DNA from: Candidatus Omnitrophota bacterium
GTDB lineage: Bacteria; Omnitrophota; Gorgyraeia; Tantalellales; Tantalellaceae
DNA length: 10,116 nt
Reading direction: 5' to 3'
Assembly: GCA_023142805.1 (NCBI GenBank)
Contig: JAGLIU010000086.1
Span: forward strand, 1-10,116
The notes beneath the pieces were generated by a model that did not search any database, was not told the origin of the DNA, and saw only the letters and a list, made by a program, of their open reading frames with translations. A program made the translations under genes and the position numbers. Shown here piece after piece: positions 1 through 5,996 of this stretch; position 1 is the first letter of the stretch; each line of letters begins with the position of its first letter.

Positions 1-64
1 AAAAATGTAACATTTGTAGTGCCCACGATATGTAAATTATCGAGTTTGTATTATTATACCCCAT
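1..64. other. Left-edge noncoding stretch with two short inverted repeats
   Basis: No gene is visible here. AAATGT at 3-8 and ACATTT at 10-15 form a perfect 6-bp inverted repeat around one base. CGATA at 26-30 and TATCG at 38-42 form a 5-bp repeat around a 7-base spacer. A TATAAT hexamer lies on the minus strand near 53-58, but I see no convincing -35 box upstream of it. These may be promoter or operator parts of whatever lies left of the window, or chance in AT-rich DNA. Confidence 0.2.
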
Positions 65-100
65 AAAAAAAACCTATAAGTGTCTTAAACAACTTACAGG
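65..100 (-). terminator. Intrinsic terminator of the small lipoprotein-like gene
   Basis: On the minus strand CCTGTAAGT (100-92) pairs with ACTTATAGG (81-73). This gives a 9-bp stem with one G-U pair and a 10-base loop, followed directly by eight Ts (72-65). That is the form of a Rho-independent terminator and works only for minus-strand transcripts, since no U-run follows in the plus direction. It ends the unit that starts at the promoter near 502-531. It lies 176 bases after the stop at 276 but only 66 bases after the stop of the +1-frame tail at 167. Confidence 0.75.
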
Positions 101-166
101 CTTAAAAAAATGTGATCAGTCAAAAATTCCACTCTACATTAATTCTGGTATTATTCCATACTTTTC

Positions 167-277
167 TCAGCTATATATCCTATCACGATCATTTTCAAAA
201 TTCCGTATTTTAGACTCAGGTTCCGCTTCACGATCTTTCTGCTCCATCCCGATATTTGTCGTTACACGATCTTCGCT
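167..277 (-). pseudogene. +1-frame open tail of the small lipoprotein-like gene, possible frameshift
   Basis: Directly past the TAG at 278-276, the +1 frame stays open for 36 codons (SEDRVTT...DRDRIYS) and ends in TGA at 169-167. The peptide is hydrophilic and rich in E, D, R and K. It continues the acidic character of the preceding EEVDEELE end. Skipping one T within the TAG would join the two frames into a protein of about 95 residues. Three GATCGTG copies fall in the same phase and each encodes Asp-Arg. The tail has its own TAG two codons upstream in this frame and no ribosome binding site, so it is not an independent gene. It could be a sequencing error, a real inactivating indel, recoding, or chance. 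Confidence 0.35.
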
Positions 278-455
278 ACTCTAATTCTTCATCCACTTCT
301 TCGAATGTCTGTTTTTTATTTTCCTCCGAAATTGCCACAACCGTAGCCGCTGTCCCCACACCCGCTACGAACCACAGAGCCGCACATCCAAAATTTCCAA
401 GAATTTGAGCTAAAAGAACGGCGCTTACAAAAAATATTTTACATCTGTATGACAT
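276..455 (-). CDS. Small membrane protein or putative lipoprotein, 59 aa
   Basis: This is an unrecognised small protein, missed by ordinary length cut-offs. The ATG at 455 is preceded by AAGGA (465-461) with a 5-base spacer, and a good promoter lies about 50 bases upstream. Residues 7-23 form a hydrophobic segment after a basic start (MSYRCK), as in a signal peptide. Cys24 follows Asn-Phe-Gly and is itself followed by Ala-Ala-Leu. This resembles a lipoprotein processing site, but the -3 residue is Asn rather than the usual Leu, so lipidation is uncertain. Residues 25-42 (ALWFVAGVGTAATVVAIS) form a second Gly/Ala-rich hydrophobic stretch, followed by an acidic tail ending EEVDEELE. The Cys-Ala-Ala plus Gly/Ala-rich pattern recalls small DUF3568-type lipoproteins, which are longer (about 100 aa or more). 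A two-helix membrane hairpin is the alternative. The protein may be truncated by a frameshift. Confidence 0.62.
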   Translation of the reverse strand: MSYRCKIFFVSAVLLAQILGNFGCAALWFVAGVGTAATVVAISEENKKQTFEEVDEELE

Positions 456-480
456 CTTTTTCCTTCTCTCATTTTTTCAC

Positions 481-493
481 ATGATCATATGAT
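481..493. promoter_or_regulatory. Overlapping palindromes at the predicted transcription start
   Basis: ATGATCAT (481-488) and ATCATATGAT (484-493) are perfect palindromes that overlap. They sit just downstream of the -10 box at 502-507, about where transcription of the small gene should begin. A symmetric site here could be an operator that blocks initiation. AT-rich palindromes also arise by chance, and nothing identifies a regulator. Confidence 0.25.
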
Positions 494-501
494 TCAATGT
501 G

Positions 502-531
502 AGTATACCCTACTATGAGGCCACGGGTCAA
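502..531 (-). promoter_or_regulatory. Sigma70-type promoter for the small lipoprotein-like gene
   Basis: On the minus strand TTGACC (531-526) is separated by 18 bases from TATACT (507-502). Each hexamer matches the consensus at five of six bases. Transcription would start near 495, giving a leader of about 40 bases before the ATG at 455 and its AAGGA ribosome binding site. This supports the 59-codon gene being expressed separately from the DUF6873-like gene upstream. Confidence 0.6.
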
Positions 532-578
532 GAATATCAACATAGCAGTAGTGTCAAAATGATCAAATCTCTTTAACA

Positions 579-613
579 TCGCGCAACACGCGCGAAAACA
601 GGGCTCTCCCCTG
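579..613 (-). terminator. Tandem hairpins behind the operon, weak terminator
   Basis: Two perfect inverted repeats lie side by side downstream of the DUF6873-like gene. CAGGG (613-609 on the minus strand) pairs with CCCTG (603-599) across five bases and is followed by TTTT. Then TCGCGC (595-590) pairs with GCGCGA (584-579), also across five bases. The first resembles a short intrinsic terminator, though its stem is only 5 bp and its T-run only four. The second is very GC-rich with no U-run. They are the best candidates for the 3' end of the upstream operon. Confidence 0.35.
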
Positions 614-640
614 CGTTAAACTATAAGTCATCAACTACAC

Positions 641-656
641 ATCCTGAGCGAAGGAT
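641..656. repeat. Short REP-like palindrome
   Basis: ATCCT (641-645) and AGGAT (652-656) flank GAGCGA. The wording ATCCTGAGCGAAGGAT resembles a short intergenic repeat that, as I recall, occurs in many copies in diverse bacterial genomes. Only one copy is present in this window, so the dispersed nature is inferred. Confidence 0.3.
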
Positions 657-712
657 CGATAACAACGAAGTCTAAAAAACTCTTCCAACAACACTATCTT
701 CTTCTCCATATT

Positions 713-1429
713 CTAAAACACCATAAAGCCGCCGGCATCATAAAGAGATAATCCTTTTAGTGAAACACATTCAACCTGGTGTTTTATTAAAAATCTACTG
801 ATCTCGAAATATTCAACATGTAAAGTCATATCTCCCAAAATAAAAACTTTATCATCGTTCAACCTGCCTGACGCTCCGCCGATAAATCCATATTTCTCTC
901 CGGGAAGCGCTATACTTTTCGAAGAAACAGTCAGAACATCTATTCCATTATTTTTGAACACTGTAGCCATTCCTTTATCCGAAGTTATTACAGCATTTTC
1001 AGAAATTATAAAAGTGGCGCATCTGGCATACCCTTGATTGATATTAACCAGTTTAAACCCTTTTTGTTTAGCCGTTCTGATAATAACAGGATCTGTATAT
1101 TCAAAATTATGAAAAAGGACACCTTTCAAACATACCGCGTTATATCCGGCAGTGTCAGGATATTTCCCGAACGGATCATTATCCCCTTGTATCAACGTTA
1201 CGTTATATTTTTTGAAATACTTTAAAAAAATTTCAGATATACCTGGCGCATGTATCACTGTTTTACGATTTAATTGAAATATATATATATCAGGGTGACT
1301 TAATATTGAATTATAGACAGGAACATTGTTTGAAATACCATAAAATGGCAAAAATAAAATTTTAGGAAACTTTATTCTTAAAGCATCCATATATTCTTTG
1401 GGTATTCTATGGTCGTGAACAACAAACAT
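713..1429 (-). CDS. DUF6873-like (GME-fold) protein, function unknown
   Basis: This 238-residue protein has no signal peptide or membrane helix and is probably cytosolic. From memory it resembles the DUF6873 family common in Clostridia, which is assigned the fold of guanidino-group-modifying enzymes. I cannot confirm this by search, and no reaction is known to me. Conserved-looking blocks are HPDI (45-48), KYP (89-91), YNAVC (96-100), NINQGYARC (129-137), TSDKG (149-153), PGEKYGFIGGASG (176-188), GD (199-200), His204 and a C-terminal LYDAGGFMVF. The clustered Asp, His, Cys and Gly residues suggest an active site rather than a structural protein. It starts 25 bases after the radical SAM gene stop, with a weak GGGAA ribosome binding site, so it is probably cotranscribed with that gene. 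It is the last gene of the operon before the hairpins at 579-613. Confidence 0.72.
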   Translation of the reverse strand: MFVVHDHRIPKEYMDALRIKFPKILFLPFYGISNNVPVYNSILSHPDIYIFQLNRKTVIHAPGISEIFLKYFKKYNVTLIQGDNDPFGKYPDTAGYNAVCLKGVLFHNFEYTDPVIIRTAKQKGFKLVNINQGYARCATFIISENAVITSDKGMATVFKNNGIDVLTVSSKSIALPGEKYGFIGGASGRLNDDKVFILGDMTLHVEYFEISRFLIKHQVECVSLKGLSLYDAGGFMVF

Positions 1430-1454
1430 AGTTATTATATTCCCGAAGCATTGG

Positions 1455-2513
1455 TCATAAATTCTCCACTACGGTTTTTCTGTCCACAAGCAGAGTTCTT
1501 TTCCCGAAACCCAGCCGGACAGTACCTCTGGGGACATCCTCTCCTTTTCTTAAATTGTCTTTTACACATATAATATTAATTGTCGGCTGGTTTTCTCTCT
1601 TAAATCCGAAAAATGCCGCTTCATCCTTAGGATTATAACAAATTTTTAGATCGTCTTTGACAACCAACATACAATTATTATTAATATAACGCAACATTGA
1701 CAAAAAAATCCGGCTTTCGACTTTTAATCCAAAAGCAGTATGAAACGGACCTGACAATATCCCCTTTCCTGACAATAGATCCTCTGAGGGATGTAATCCA
1801 CATCTGATCACTTTTATATCATTCGCGTTAAAATAAAGCACTATCTGAGCCGCTCGATCCACCGCTTCTTTTTCTGTTAAAGGCGAATATTCTTTTTTCT
1901 TCCATTTCTCGGCTAAAAGCGTGTCTTTCATAACAACAACAGGATATATACGTACTTGGGTGGCTCCAAGAACCTTGACCATTTTCGCTGTGTATACTTC
2001 ATCCTCCAAAGTACTTAAGGGTAACCCCAGCATCATCTGATGCCCTAAGATAAATCCGGCTTTCACGATCATTTCTGAAGCACGTTTAACATCATCCGGA
2101 GTATGCCCCCGCTTTGATGCTTTAAGAACATCATCAGACATTGACTGTACTCCCAATTCTATACATTTTACATTGTTTTCTTTTAAGAAATTCAAGATGT
2201 TTTTATTAATATAGTCGGGACGCGTAGATATACGCACTCCTGAAACCTTTCCGGGTACTATATATTTTCGTACGGAAAGAAGAAAACTTTGCTGGGCACT
2301 TTTATCCAGCCCCGTAAATGTGCCTCCGAAAAAACCTATCTCGATTTCCCTGTTTCCCGCGGGTATACTCTTCAAATACTCCTCGACCCTGACGGATACA
2401 TCCCTCGGAGACATCGTCTTTTCACCTGTTATACTGTTTTGATTACAGAAGATACACTGATGAGGACAACCTTTATGTGGAATAAAAAACGGAATAGTGT
2501 AGTGCTTTGTCAT
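1455..2513 (-). CDS. Elp3-like radical SAM protein without acetyltransferase domain
   Basis: This is an iron-sulfur radical SAM enzyme of the Elp3/COG1243 group, 352 residues from the chosen start. The cluster motif CPHQCIFC gives Cys16, Cys20 and Cys23. The SAM-binding glycine motif is GGTFTGL (63-69). Further family blocks are STRPD (96-100), ELGVQS (119-124), GHQMMLGLP (157-165), YPVVVMKDT (190-198) and SGPFHTAF (254-261). Elp3 proper is about 500-550 residues and carries a C-terminal GNAT domain; here the chain ends too early for one. It therefore belongs to the shorter bacterial type, whose substrate is not established. The ATG at 2513 gives the usual family beginning, with HYTIPFFIPH just before the cysteines. 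An in-frame ATG at 2552 would add 13 residues that do not look conserved. Neither start has a strong ribosome binding site. The gap to maf is short, so the two are probably cotranscribed. Confidence 0.88.
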   Translation of the reverse strand: MTKHYTIPFFIPHKGCPHQCIFCNQNSITGEKTMSPRDVSVRVEEYLKSIPAGNREIEIGFFGGTFTGLDKSAQQSFLLSVRKYIVPGKVSGVRISTRPDYINKNILNFLKENNVKCIELGVQSMSDDVLKASKRGHTPDDVKRASEMIVKAGFILGHQMMLGLPLSTLEDEVYTAKMVKVLGATQVRIYPVVVMKDTLLAEKWKKKEYSPLTEKEAVDRAAQIVLYFNANDIKVIRCGLHPSEDLLSGKGILSGPFHTAFGLKVESRIFLSMLRYINNNCMLVVKDDLKICYNPKDEAAFFGFKRENQPTINIICVKDNLRKGEDVPRGTVRLGFGKRTLLVDRKTVVENL

Positions 2514-2567
2514 AAGTTTAACGTTCCCGCCTGGAAGCGTGAATATACACATTCATAATGTTGATGA

Positions 2568-3164
2568 TCAAAATCCATTGTTAACATACTCTAGCAAATT
2601 AAGCCCCAGTTCTTCGAATAATTCATACAACCTCTTCATGGGAAGCCCCAAAATATTAAAATATGATCCTCTTACATCATCAAACAAGATCGACCCGATT
2701 CCTTCGATCGAAAACCCGCCGGCCTTATCATAAGGAGCCAGAAATTTAAAAAATAGATCTATTTTTTTCTCATCTAACAGAACAACCTTAAGAGCACTTT
2801 CTTCAAAACCTGAAATATTGTTCTTCGTATCCGGATCTATAACACATATTCCGGTATATACTTTCAATTCTTCCTCGGAAAAACTTCTCAAAAGAGAAAG
2901 TGCTTCTTCCTCGTCTTTAGGTTTCCCTATAATTTTGTTTTTACATACAACCAGAGTATCCGCGCCTATTATTACAGAATCATTTATCTTCTGTGCTACT
3001 TTATCGGCTTTATTCGTCGCGTTGACTCGCACTAACTCAGTAATATCCATTCTGTCATCCAAAATCTCTGTAACATCGCTGAAAACAACCTTATGCCTGA
3101 GACCACATTCTGAAAGTATCCTGGATCGTCTTACAGACGCCGACGCTAATATGATCTCTCGCAT
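2568..3164 (-). CDS. maf: Maf-family nucleoside triphosphate pyrophosphatase
   Basis: Maf proteins hydrolyse nucleoside triphosphates to the monophosphate and pyrophosphate. They clear non-canonical or surplus nucleotides in the cytosol and have been linked to septum control. The 198-residue length is normal for the family. Visible motifs are LASASVRR (6-13), the usual LASxSxRR opening; GADT (67-70) with the catalytic Asp69; GKP (80-82); TGI (104-106); DKAGGFSIEG (146-155) and GSYFNILGLP (166-175). The DKAGxxxxxG form is closest to the dTTP/UTP-type (YhdE) branch, but specificity cannot be fixed from sequence alone. The start is supported by AAGGAG at 3174-3169 with a 4-base spacer. A hairpin with a U-run lies between it and the dihydrouridine synthase gene, so its transcript may be separated from or attenuated relative to the upstream genes. 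Confidence 0.92.
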   Translation of the reverse strand: MREIILASASVRRSRILSECGLRHKVVFSDVTEILDDRMDITELVRVNATNKADKVAQKINDSVIIGADTLVVCKNKIIGKPKDEEEALSLLRSFSEEELKVYTGICVIDPDTKNNISGFEESALKVVLLDEKKIDLFFKFLAPYDKAGGFSIEGIGSILFDDVRGSYFNILGLPMKRLYELFEELGLNLLEYVNNGF

Positions 3165-3220
3165 ATATCTCCTTCATTTTTATGTCCGGGGTCACGGTCA
3201 ATTTACACAAATACAGATCG

Positions 3221-3240
3221 CCATCCCCGCAAAATCGGGA
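3221..3240. repeat. Small CCCG/CGGG hairpin in the maf leader
   Basis: CCCG (3226-3229) and CGGG (3236-3239) pair around CAAAAT. It lies in the 116-base gap before maf, between the terminator-like hairpin and the maf ribosome binding site. The rest of this gap (3175-3220) has no gene and no promoter that I find convincing. The block as a whole resembles dispersed intergenic repeat sequence. Confidence 0.25.
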
Positions 3241-3288
3241 ATTTAATAAAAAATTTGTAGGCACACAGCGTAACGCGCCCCTACAAAT
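3241..3288 (-). terminator. Hairpin over the dus stop codon with U-run, terminator or REP-like element
   Basis: On the minus strand ATTTGTAGG (3288-3280) pairs perfectly with CCTACAAAT (3261-3253). After one G-G mismatch, GCGCG can pair with TGTGT by C-G and G-U pairs, giving about 14 bp in all. T-rich sequence (3253-3248, then ATT) follows the second arm directly. This fits an intrinsic terminator at the end of dus. The TAG of dus (3283-3281) lies inside the first arm, so a terminating ribosome would cover part of the stem. The GTAGGGGCGCGTTACGC wording also resembles dispersed palindromic repeats of many genomes, so this may be an inserted repeat serving as a terminator. Confidence 0.5.
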
Positions 3289-4228
3289 ACAATTTCTTCT
3301 TCTCCCCAACTCGCAATTTCTTCAGAAGTTTCTCCAAAGATCTCATGTCTTTGATATTGGTATATTCTTTCATAATCTCGTGTAAATTTTTATATTTTTT
3401 TAAATACCAGGTCAAATGTTTATACATCCTTTTTCTGGCATGAATAAAATCATAATATTCCAGATTCAAATAAAAATGTTCTTTTATTATATTTTTGAGT
3501 TCTTCAAACTCGGGAACCCATTCCTCTCGAGACCCTTCTTCTATTTCTTTAAAAATCCATGGACGTCCCAAAGCACCTCTTGCTATAAAAACCGCGTCAC
3601 ATCCGGTACTTTTAAACACATTTTTTACGTCTTCAGCTGAAAAAATATTACCACTGGCTATCACGGGTATATTGATCTTTTCTTTTAATTTAAAGATAAG
3701 ACTCCGATCCACTTCTCCCTTATACATTTGTTCTCTTGTCCTTACATGAAATCCTACCGCGCTCGCGCCCTCACTCTCTACAGCCTTGGCCACTTTCAAG
3801 TAGTTAATATTATTCTCGTCCCATCCGCTTCGTATTTTTACGGTAACCGGTATTGAAAGTTCTTTAACTAATCTGCCTACGATCCGCGCGAGCTTCTTCG
3901 GATCTTTCATCAAAGCCGCGCCTTTGCCTAAAGTTACAACTTTTCTCGCGGGACAGCCCGCGTTTATATCCAAAAGCTTAAACCCTTTTTCCTCACATAT
4001 TTTTGCCACAGATACAAATCTTTCGATATCCTCTCCCACAAGCTGAACCCCCAAAGGCTCATCACCGGGAATTCTATCAAGAAGACGAAAAGATTTTTTG
4101 TTTTTATATATTATTCCGTTAACATCTATCATTTCTGTAAAAGCGAATTTACATCCAAATCTCCTAGCCATCAACCGGAAAGGTATATCGGTGATACCCG
4201 ACAAAGGCGCGAGTACGGCCTTTGCCAT
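3281..4228 (-). CDS. dus: tRNA-dihydrouridine synthase (DusB-like)
   Basis: This FMN enzyme reduces specific uridines of tRNA to dihydrouridine with NAD(P)H. From the chosen start it has 315 residues, close to the usual 320-340. The TIM-barrel opens with LAPLSGITDIPFR (6-18). The signature NAGCPARKVVTLGKGAALM (89-107) contains the catalytic Cys92. VKIRSGWD (130-137), HVRTREQMYKG (161-171), SGNI (192-195) and ARGALGRPWIF (217-226) make the FMN and phosphate-binding part. KHLTWYLK (270-277) lies in the C-terminal tRNA-binding helical domain. The family norm HGRTR is HVRTR here. The ATG at 4228 has AAAGGA (4239-4234) with a 5-base spacer and leads straight into the first barrel strand. A rival ATG at 4303, behind GGAAAGGG, would add 25 hydrophilic residues. 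An open TTG at 4369 that overlaps the antiporter end seems unlikely. Confidence 0.93.
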   Translation of the reverse strand: MAKAVLAPLSGITDIPFRLMARRFGCKFAFTEMIDVNGIIYKNKKSFRLLDRIPGDEPLGVQLVGEDIERFVSVAKICEEKGFKLLDINAGCPARKVVTLGKGAALMKDPKKLARIVGRLVKELSIPVTVKIRSGWDENNINYLKVAKAVESEGASAVGFHVRTREQMYKGEVDRSLIFKLKEKINIPVIASGNIFSAEDVKNVFKSTGCDAVFIARGALGRPWIFKEIEEGSREEWVPEFEELKNIIKEHFYLNLEYYDFIHARKRMYKHLTWYLKKYKNLHEIMKEYTNIKDMRSLEKLLKKLRVGEKKKLYL

Positions 4229-4233
4229 GATCA

Positions 4234-4239
4234 TCCTTT
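4234..4239 (-). promoter_or_regulatory. Ribosome binding site that decides the dus start
   Basis: AAAGGA on the minus strand, 5 bases before the ATG at 4228. It favours this inner start over the ATG at 4303, whose GGAAAGGG (4320-4313) has a 9-base spacer. The two are close enough in quality that the choice stays open. Confidence 0.45.
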
Positions 4240-4358
4240 TTACAAAATCGTTTTTAGTCTTATCATTTTTGATAATAATACGGGAGGTATTTTTTTCTTT
4301 CATTACCATTAACCCTTTCCGGCAAAGAAGACCCTGCAAAGAAAGCTTATGGCGAGCA

Positions 4359-5996
4359 CTACACTTCAAGTTCCTGTTGTCTCAAAAGAACTTCTTTAGT
4401 AATATAATCCGTAACTTTACGGTATTCCAATTGTCCTACAAGCTTTTCCGAATCCGCATGCTCTAAAACCGGTATGTAGCTGATATTTTTTCGTTTAAAA
4501 ATTTCTACCGCTTCACGAAGAGATTGATCGGCATATACAACAACATCAGCTTCCCTGAAAATATCTCCCGCGACTATCAATTGATCCATCTGATTCTCGT
4601 AAAAAGTATCTCTTATTTCCCCCAGGGATATGATCCCCAGAAATTTATCATCCATCTTCACAACAGGGAAATTATACCCTTCACTTTTCTTCATGATATC
4701 TATTATCTGGTGCAAGCTGTTGTTTTCTTTGATGATAAAAAATTCCTCATTCATAACGTCTTTTACGTTATGGTTTCCTATGACATCATCTTCGGTAACA
4801 TTTCGATTTACTTCATCGGCTTTTTTAATTCCAAATTTTATCAATGACGGAGCCACAAGTTGTAGAAGAAAAGTCGTCGCGGTTATTATGCTTATTATCA
4901 AAATACCCGCCGCGTTGGCTTCCGCGCCCAATCCGCTGAACATATGAAACGCGGCTATAGCTAAGCCAACCGCGATACCCGCCTGGTCAAAAAGACAAAA
5001 TCCGAGATATTTTGTTACAGACGCTTTTGCTCCGGATATTTTACCTCCGATATAAGCTCCCGCGATCTTACCCATGCTACGACTGACAATATACAGAATG
5101 GCTAAAGTCAAAATACCTTTCTGATTGAAAATACCGACATCAAGACGAGCACCGACAAGCACAAAAAACAATATAAAAATAGGCTCTGAAAACTTTTTTA
5201 TTGTGTCGAACATTTCGCGATTATCGGCGGGCTGCAAATTCGATACAACAAGTCCTAAAACCATTGTCGCTAGTATTGAATCCACCTTAAAAAATATCGA
5301 GATCCCTACGATAAATATTACAGTGCCTAAGGAAAACGGCAACACTCTTTCTCTGTCACGTGACCGGGATAAGACTAAATGCAACACCGTGCCGGCAACC
5401 ACACCTATGAAAACGGATATCAGTATATTAAGTAACGGCACCGCGAATGTAGCGACCAGGGAAGGTCTTTGATGTACAATAAGGGATTTCGCGAAAACAC
5501 TTGCGAATCCGTAAATTAAAAGAGCCAGAGCGTCATCTAACGCGACTATCGACAGTGTAGTCATGGTTAACGGCCCGCGAGCCTTATACTCTTCAAGAAC
5601 GCTGTATGTAGCGGCTGGGGCGGTTGCCGAAGCTATAGCCCCAAGAATCAAACCTATATACATTTTTTGAGTGATCAGAAAAGCCACAGTACCGACTAAA
5701 ATAAACGTTAGAAAAGCCTCACAAAAAAGTATCGTGTAAATAGAACGGCTGTATCTTTTAAACTTATCAAAACGCAGCTCCGCTCCGATCATAAAACCAA
5801 TGATCCCTAGAGCAAGATCAATCACCGGACCGAATGAATCTATCATAGATCCGCACAAAAACCCTTTAAACGACCCTCCGAACAAAAGACCGATTATTAT
5901 ATATCCGGTTACCTGTGGAAGATTCATTTTTTTGAATATTCTTCCGCCGATAGCACCAAGCAATATAACAAGCCCTATGACTAATAATGTATTCAT
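4359..5996 (-). CDS. CPA2 cation/proton antiporter with C-terminal CBS pair
   Basis: A 545-residue inner-membrane exchanger of the Kef/NapA-like CPA2 family, swapping Na+ or K+ for protons. Residues 1 to about 390 form roughly a dozen hydrophobic helices. The ion site is recognisable: TAPAAT (125-130) as the broken helix, the ALDDAL motif with Asp154-Asp155 as cation/proton-binding acids, and a lysine in SRSMGK (310) at the position of the conserved NapA-type lysine. Two CBS domains follow, at about 413-466 (starting VKDVMNEEFF) and 475-537. CBS pairs usually bind adenine nucleotides and would gate transport by energy or nucleotide state. The TrkA-N domain typical of KefB/KefC is absent. Ion preference cannot be read from sequence. 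Its ATG overlaps the protease stop as ATGA, with no Shine-Dalgarno beyond A-rich sequence, implying translational coupling to the protease gene. Confidence 0.88.
   Translation of the reverse strand: MNTLLVIGLVILLGAIGGRIFKKMNLPQVTGYIIIGLLFGGSFKGFLCGSMIDSFGPVIDLALGIIGFMIGAELRFDKFKRYSRSIYTILFCEAFLTFILVGTVAFLITQKMYIGLILGAIASATAPAATYSVLEEYKARGPLTMTTLSIVALDDALALLIYGFASVFAKSLIVHQRPSLVATFAVPLLNILISVFIGVVAGTVLHLVLSRSRDRERVLPFSLGTVIFIVGISIFFKVDSILATMVLGLVVSNLQPADNREMFDTIKKFSEPIFILFFVLVGARLDVGIFNQKGILTLAILYIVSRSMGKIAGAYIGGKISGAKASVTKYLGFCLFDQAGIAVGLAIAAFHMFSGLGAEANAAGILIISIITATTFLLQLVAPSLIKFGIKKADEVNRNVTEDDVIGNHNVKDVMNEEFFIIKENNSLHQIIDIMKKSEGYNFPVVKMDDKFLGIISLGEIRDTFYENQMDQLIVAGDIFREADVVVYADQSLREAVEIFKRKNISYIPVLEHADSEKLVGQLEYRKVTDYITKEVLLRQQELEV

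Noticed and set aside
635..709. 24-codon minus-strand frame starting MEKKIVLLEEFF
   Set aside because: It is very short, runs into the REP-like palindrome, and has no clear Shine-Dalgarno or promoter.
1..712. CRISPR array, tRNA or riboswitch in the left noncoding region
   Set aside because: No regularly spaced direct repeats, cloverleaf or known riboswitch core is visible; the CACGATC copies are too short and unevenly spaced.
3091..3309. Minus-strand 72-codon frame covering the dus-maf gap
   Set aside because: It overlaps the dus end, the hairpin and the maf start in another frame, has no ribosome binding site, and looks like a chance translation of repeat-like DNA.
4229..4369. N-terminal extension of the dihydrouridine synthase from a TTG at 4369
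   Set aside because: The added residues do not fit the family, the start would overlap the antiporter end, and better ATG starts with ribosome binding sites lie at 4228 and 4303.
4098..4466. Plus-strand frame of 122 codons opposite dus and the antiporter
   Set aside because: It lies antisense to two well-supported genes, with no motif or ribosome binding site. The other plus-strand frames (for example 2818-3246 and 5125-5472) are shadows of the same kind.
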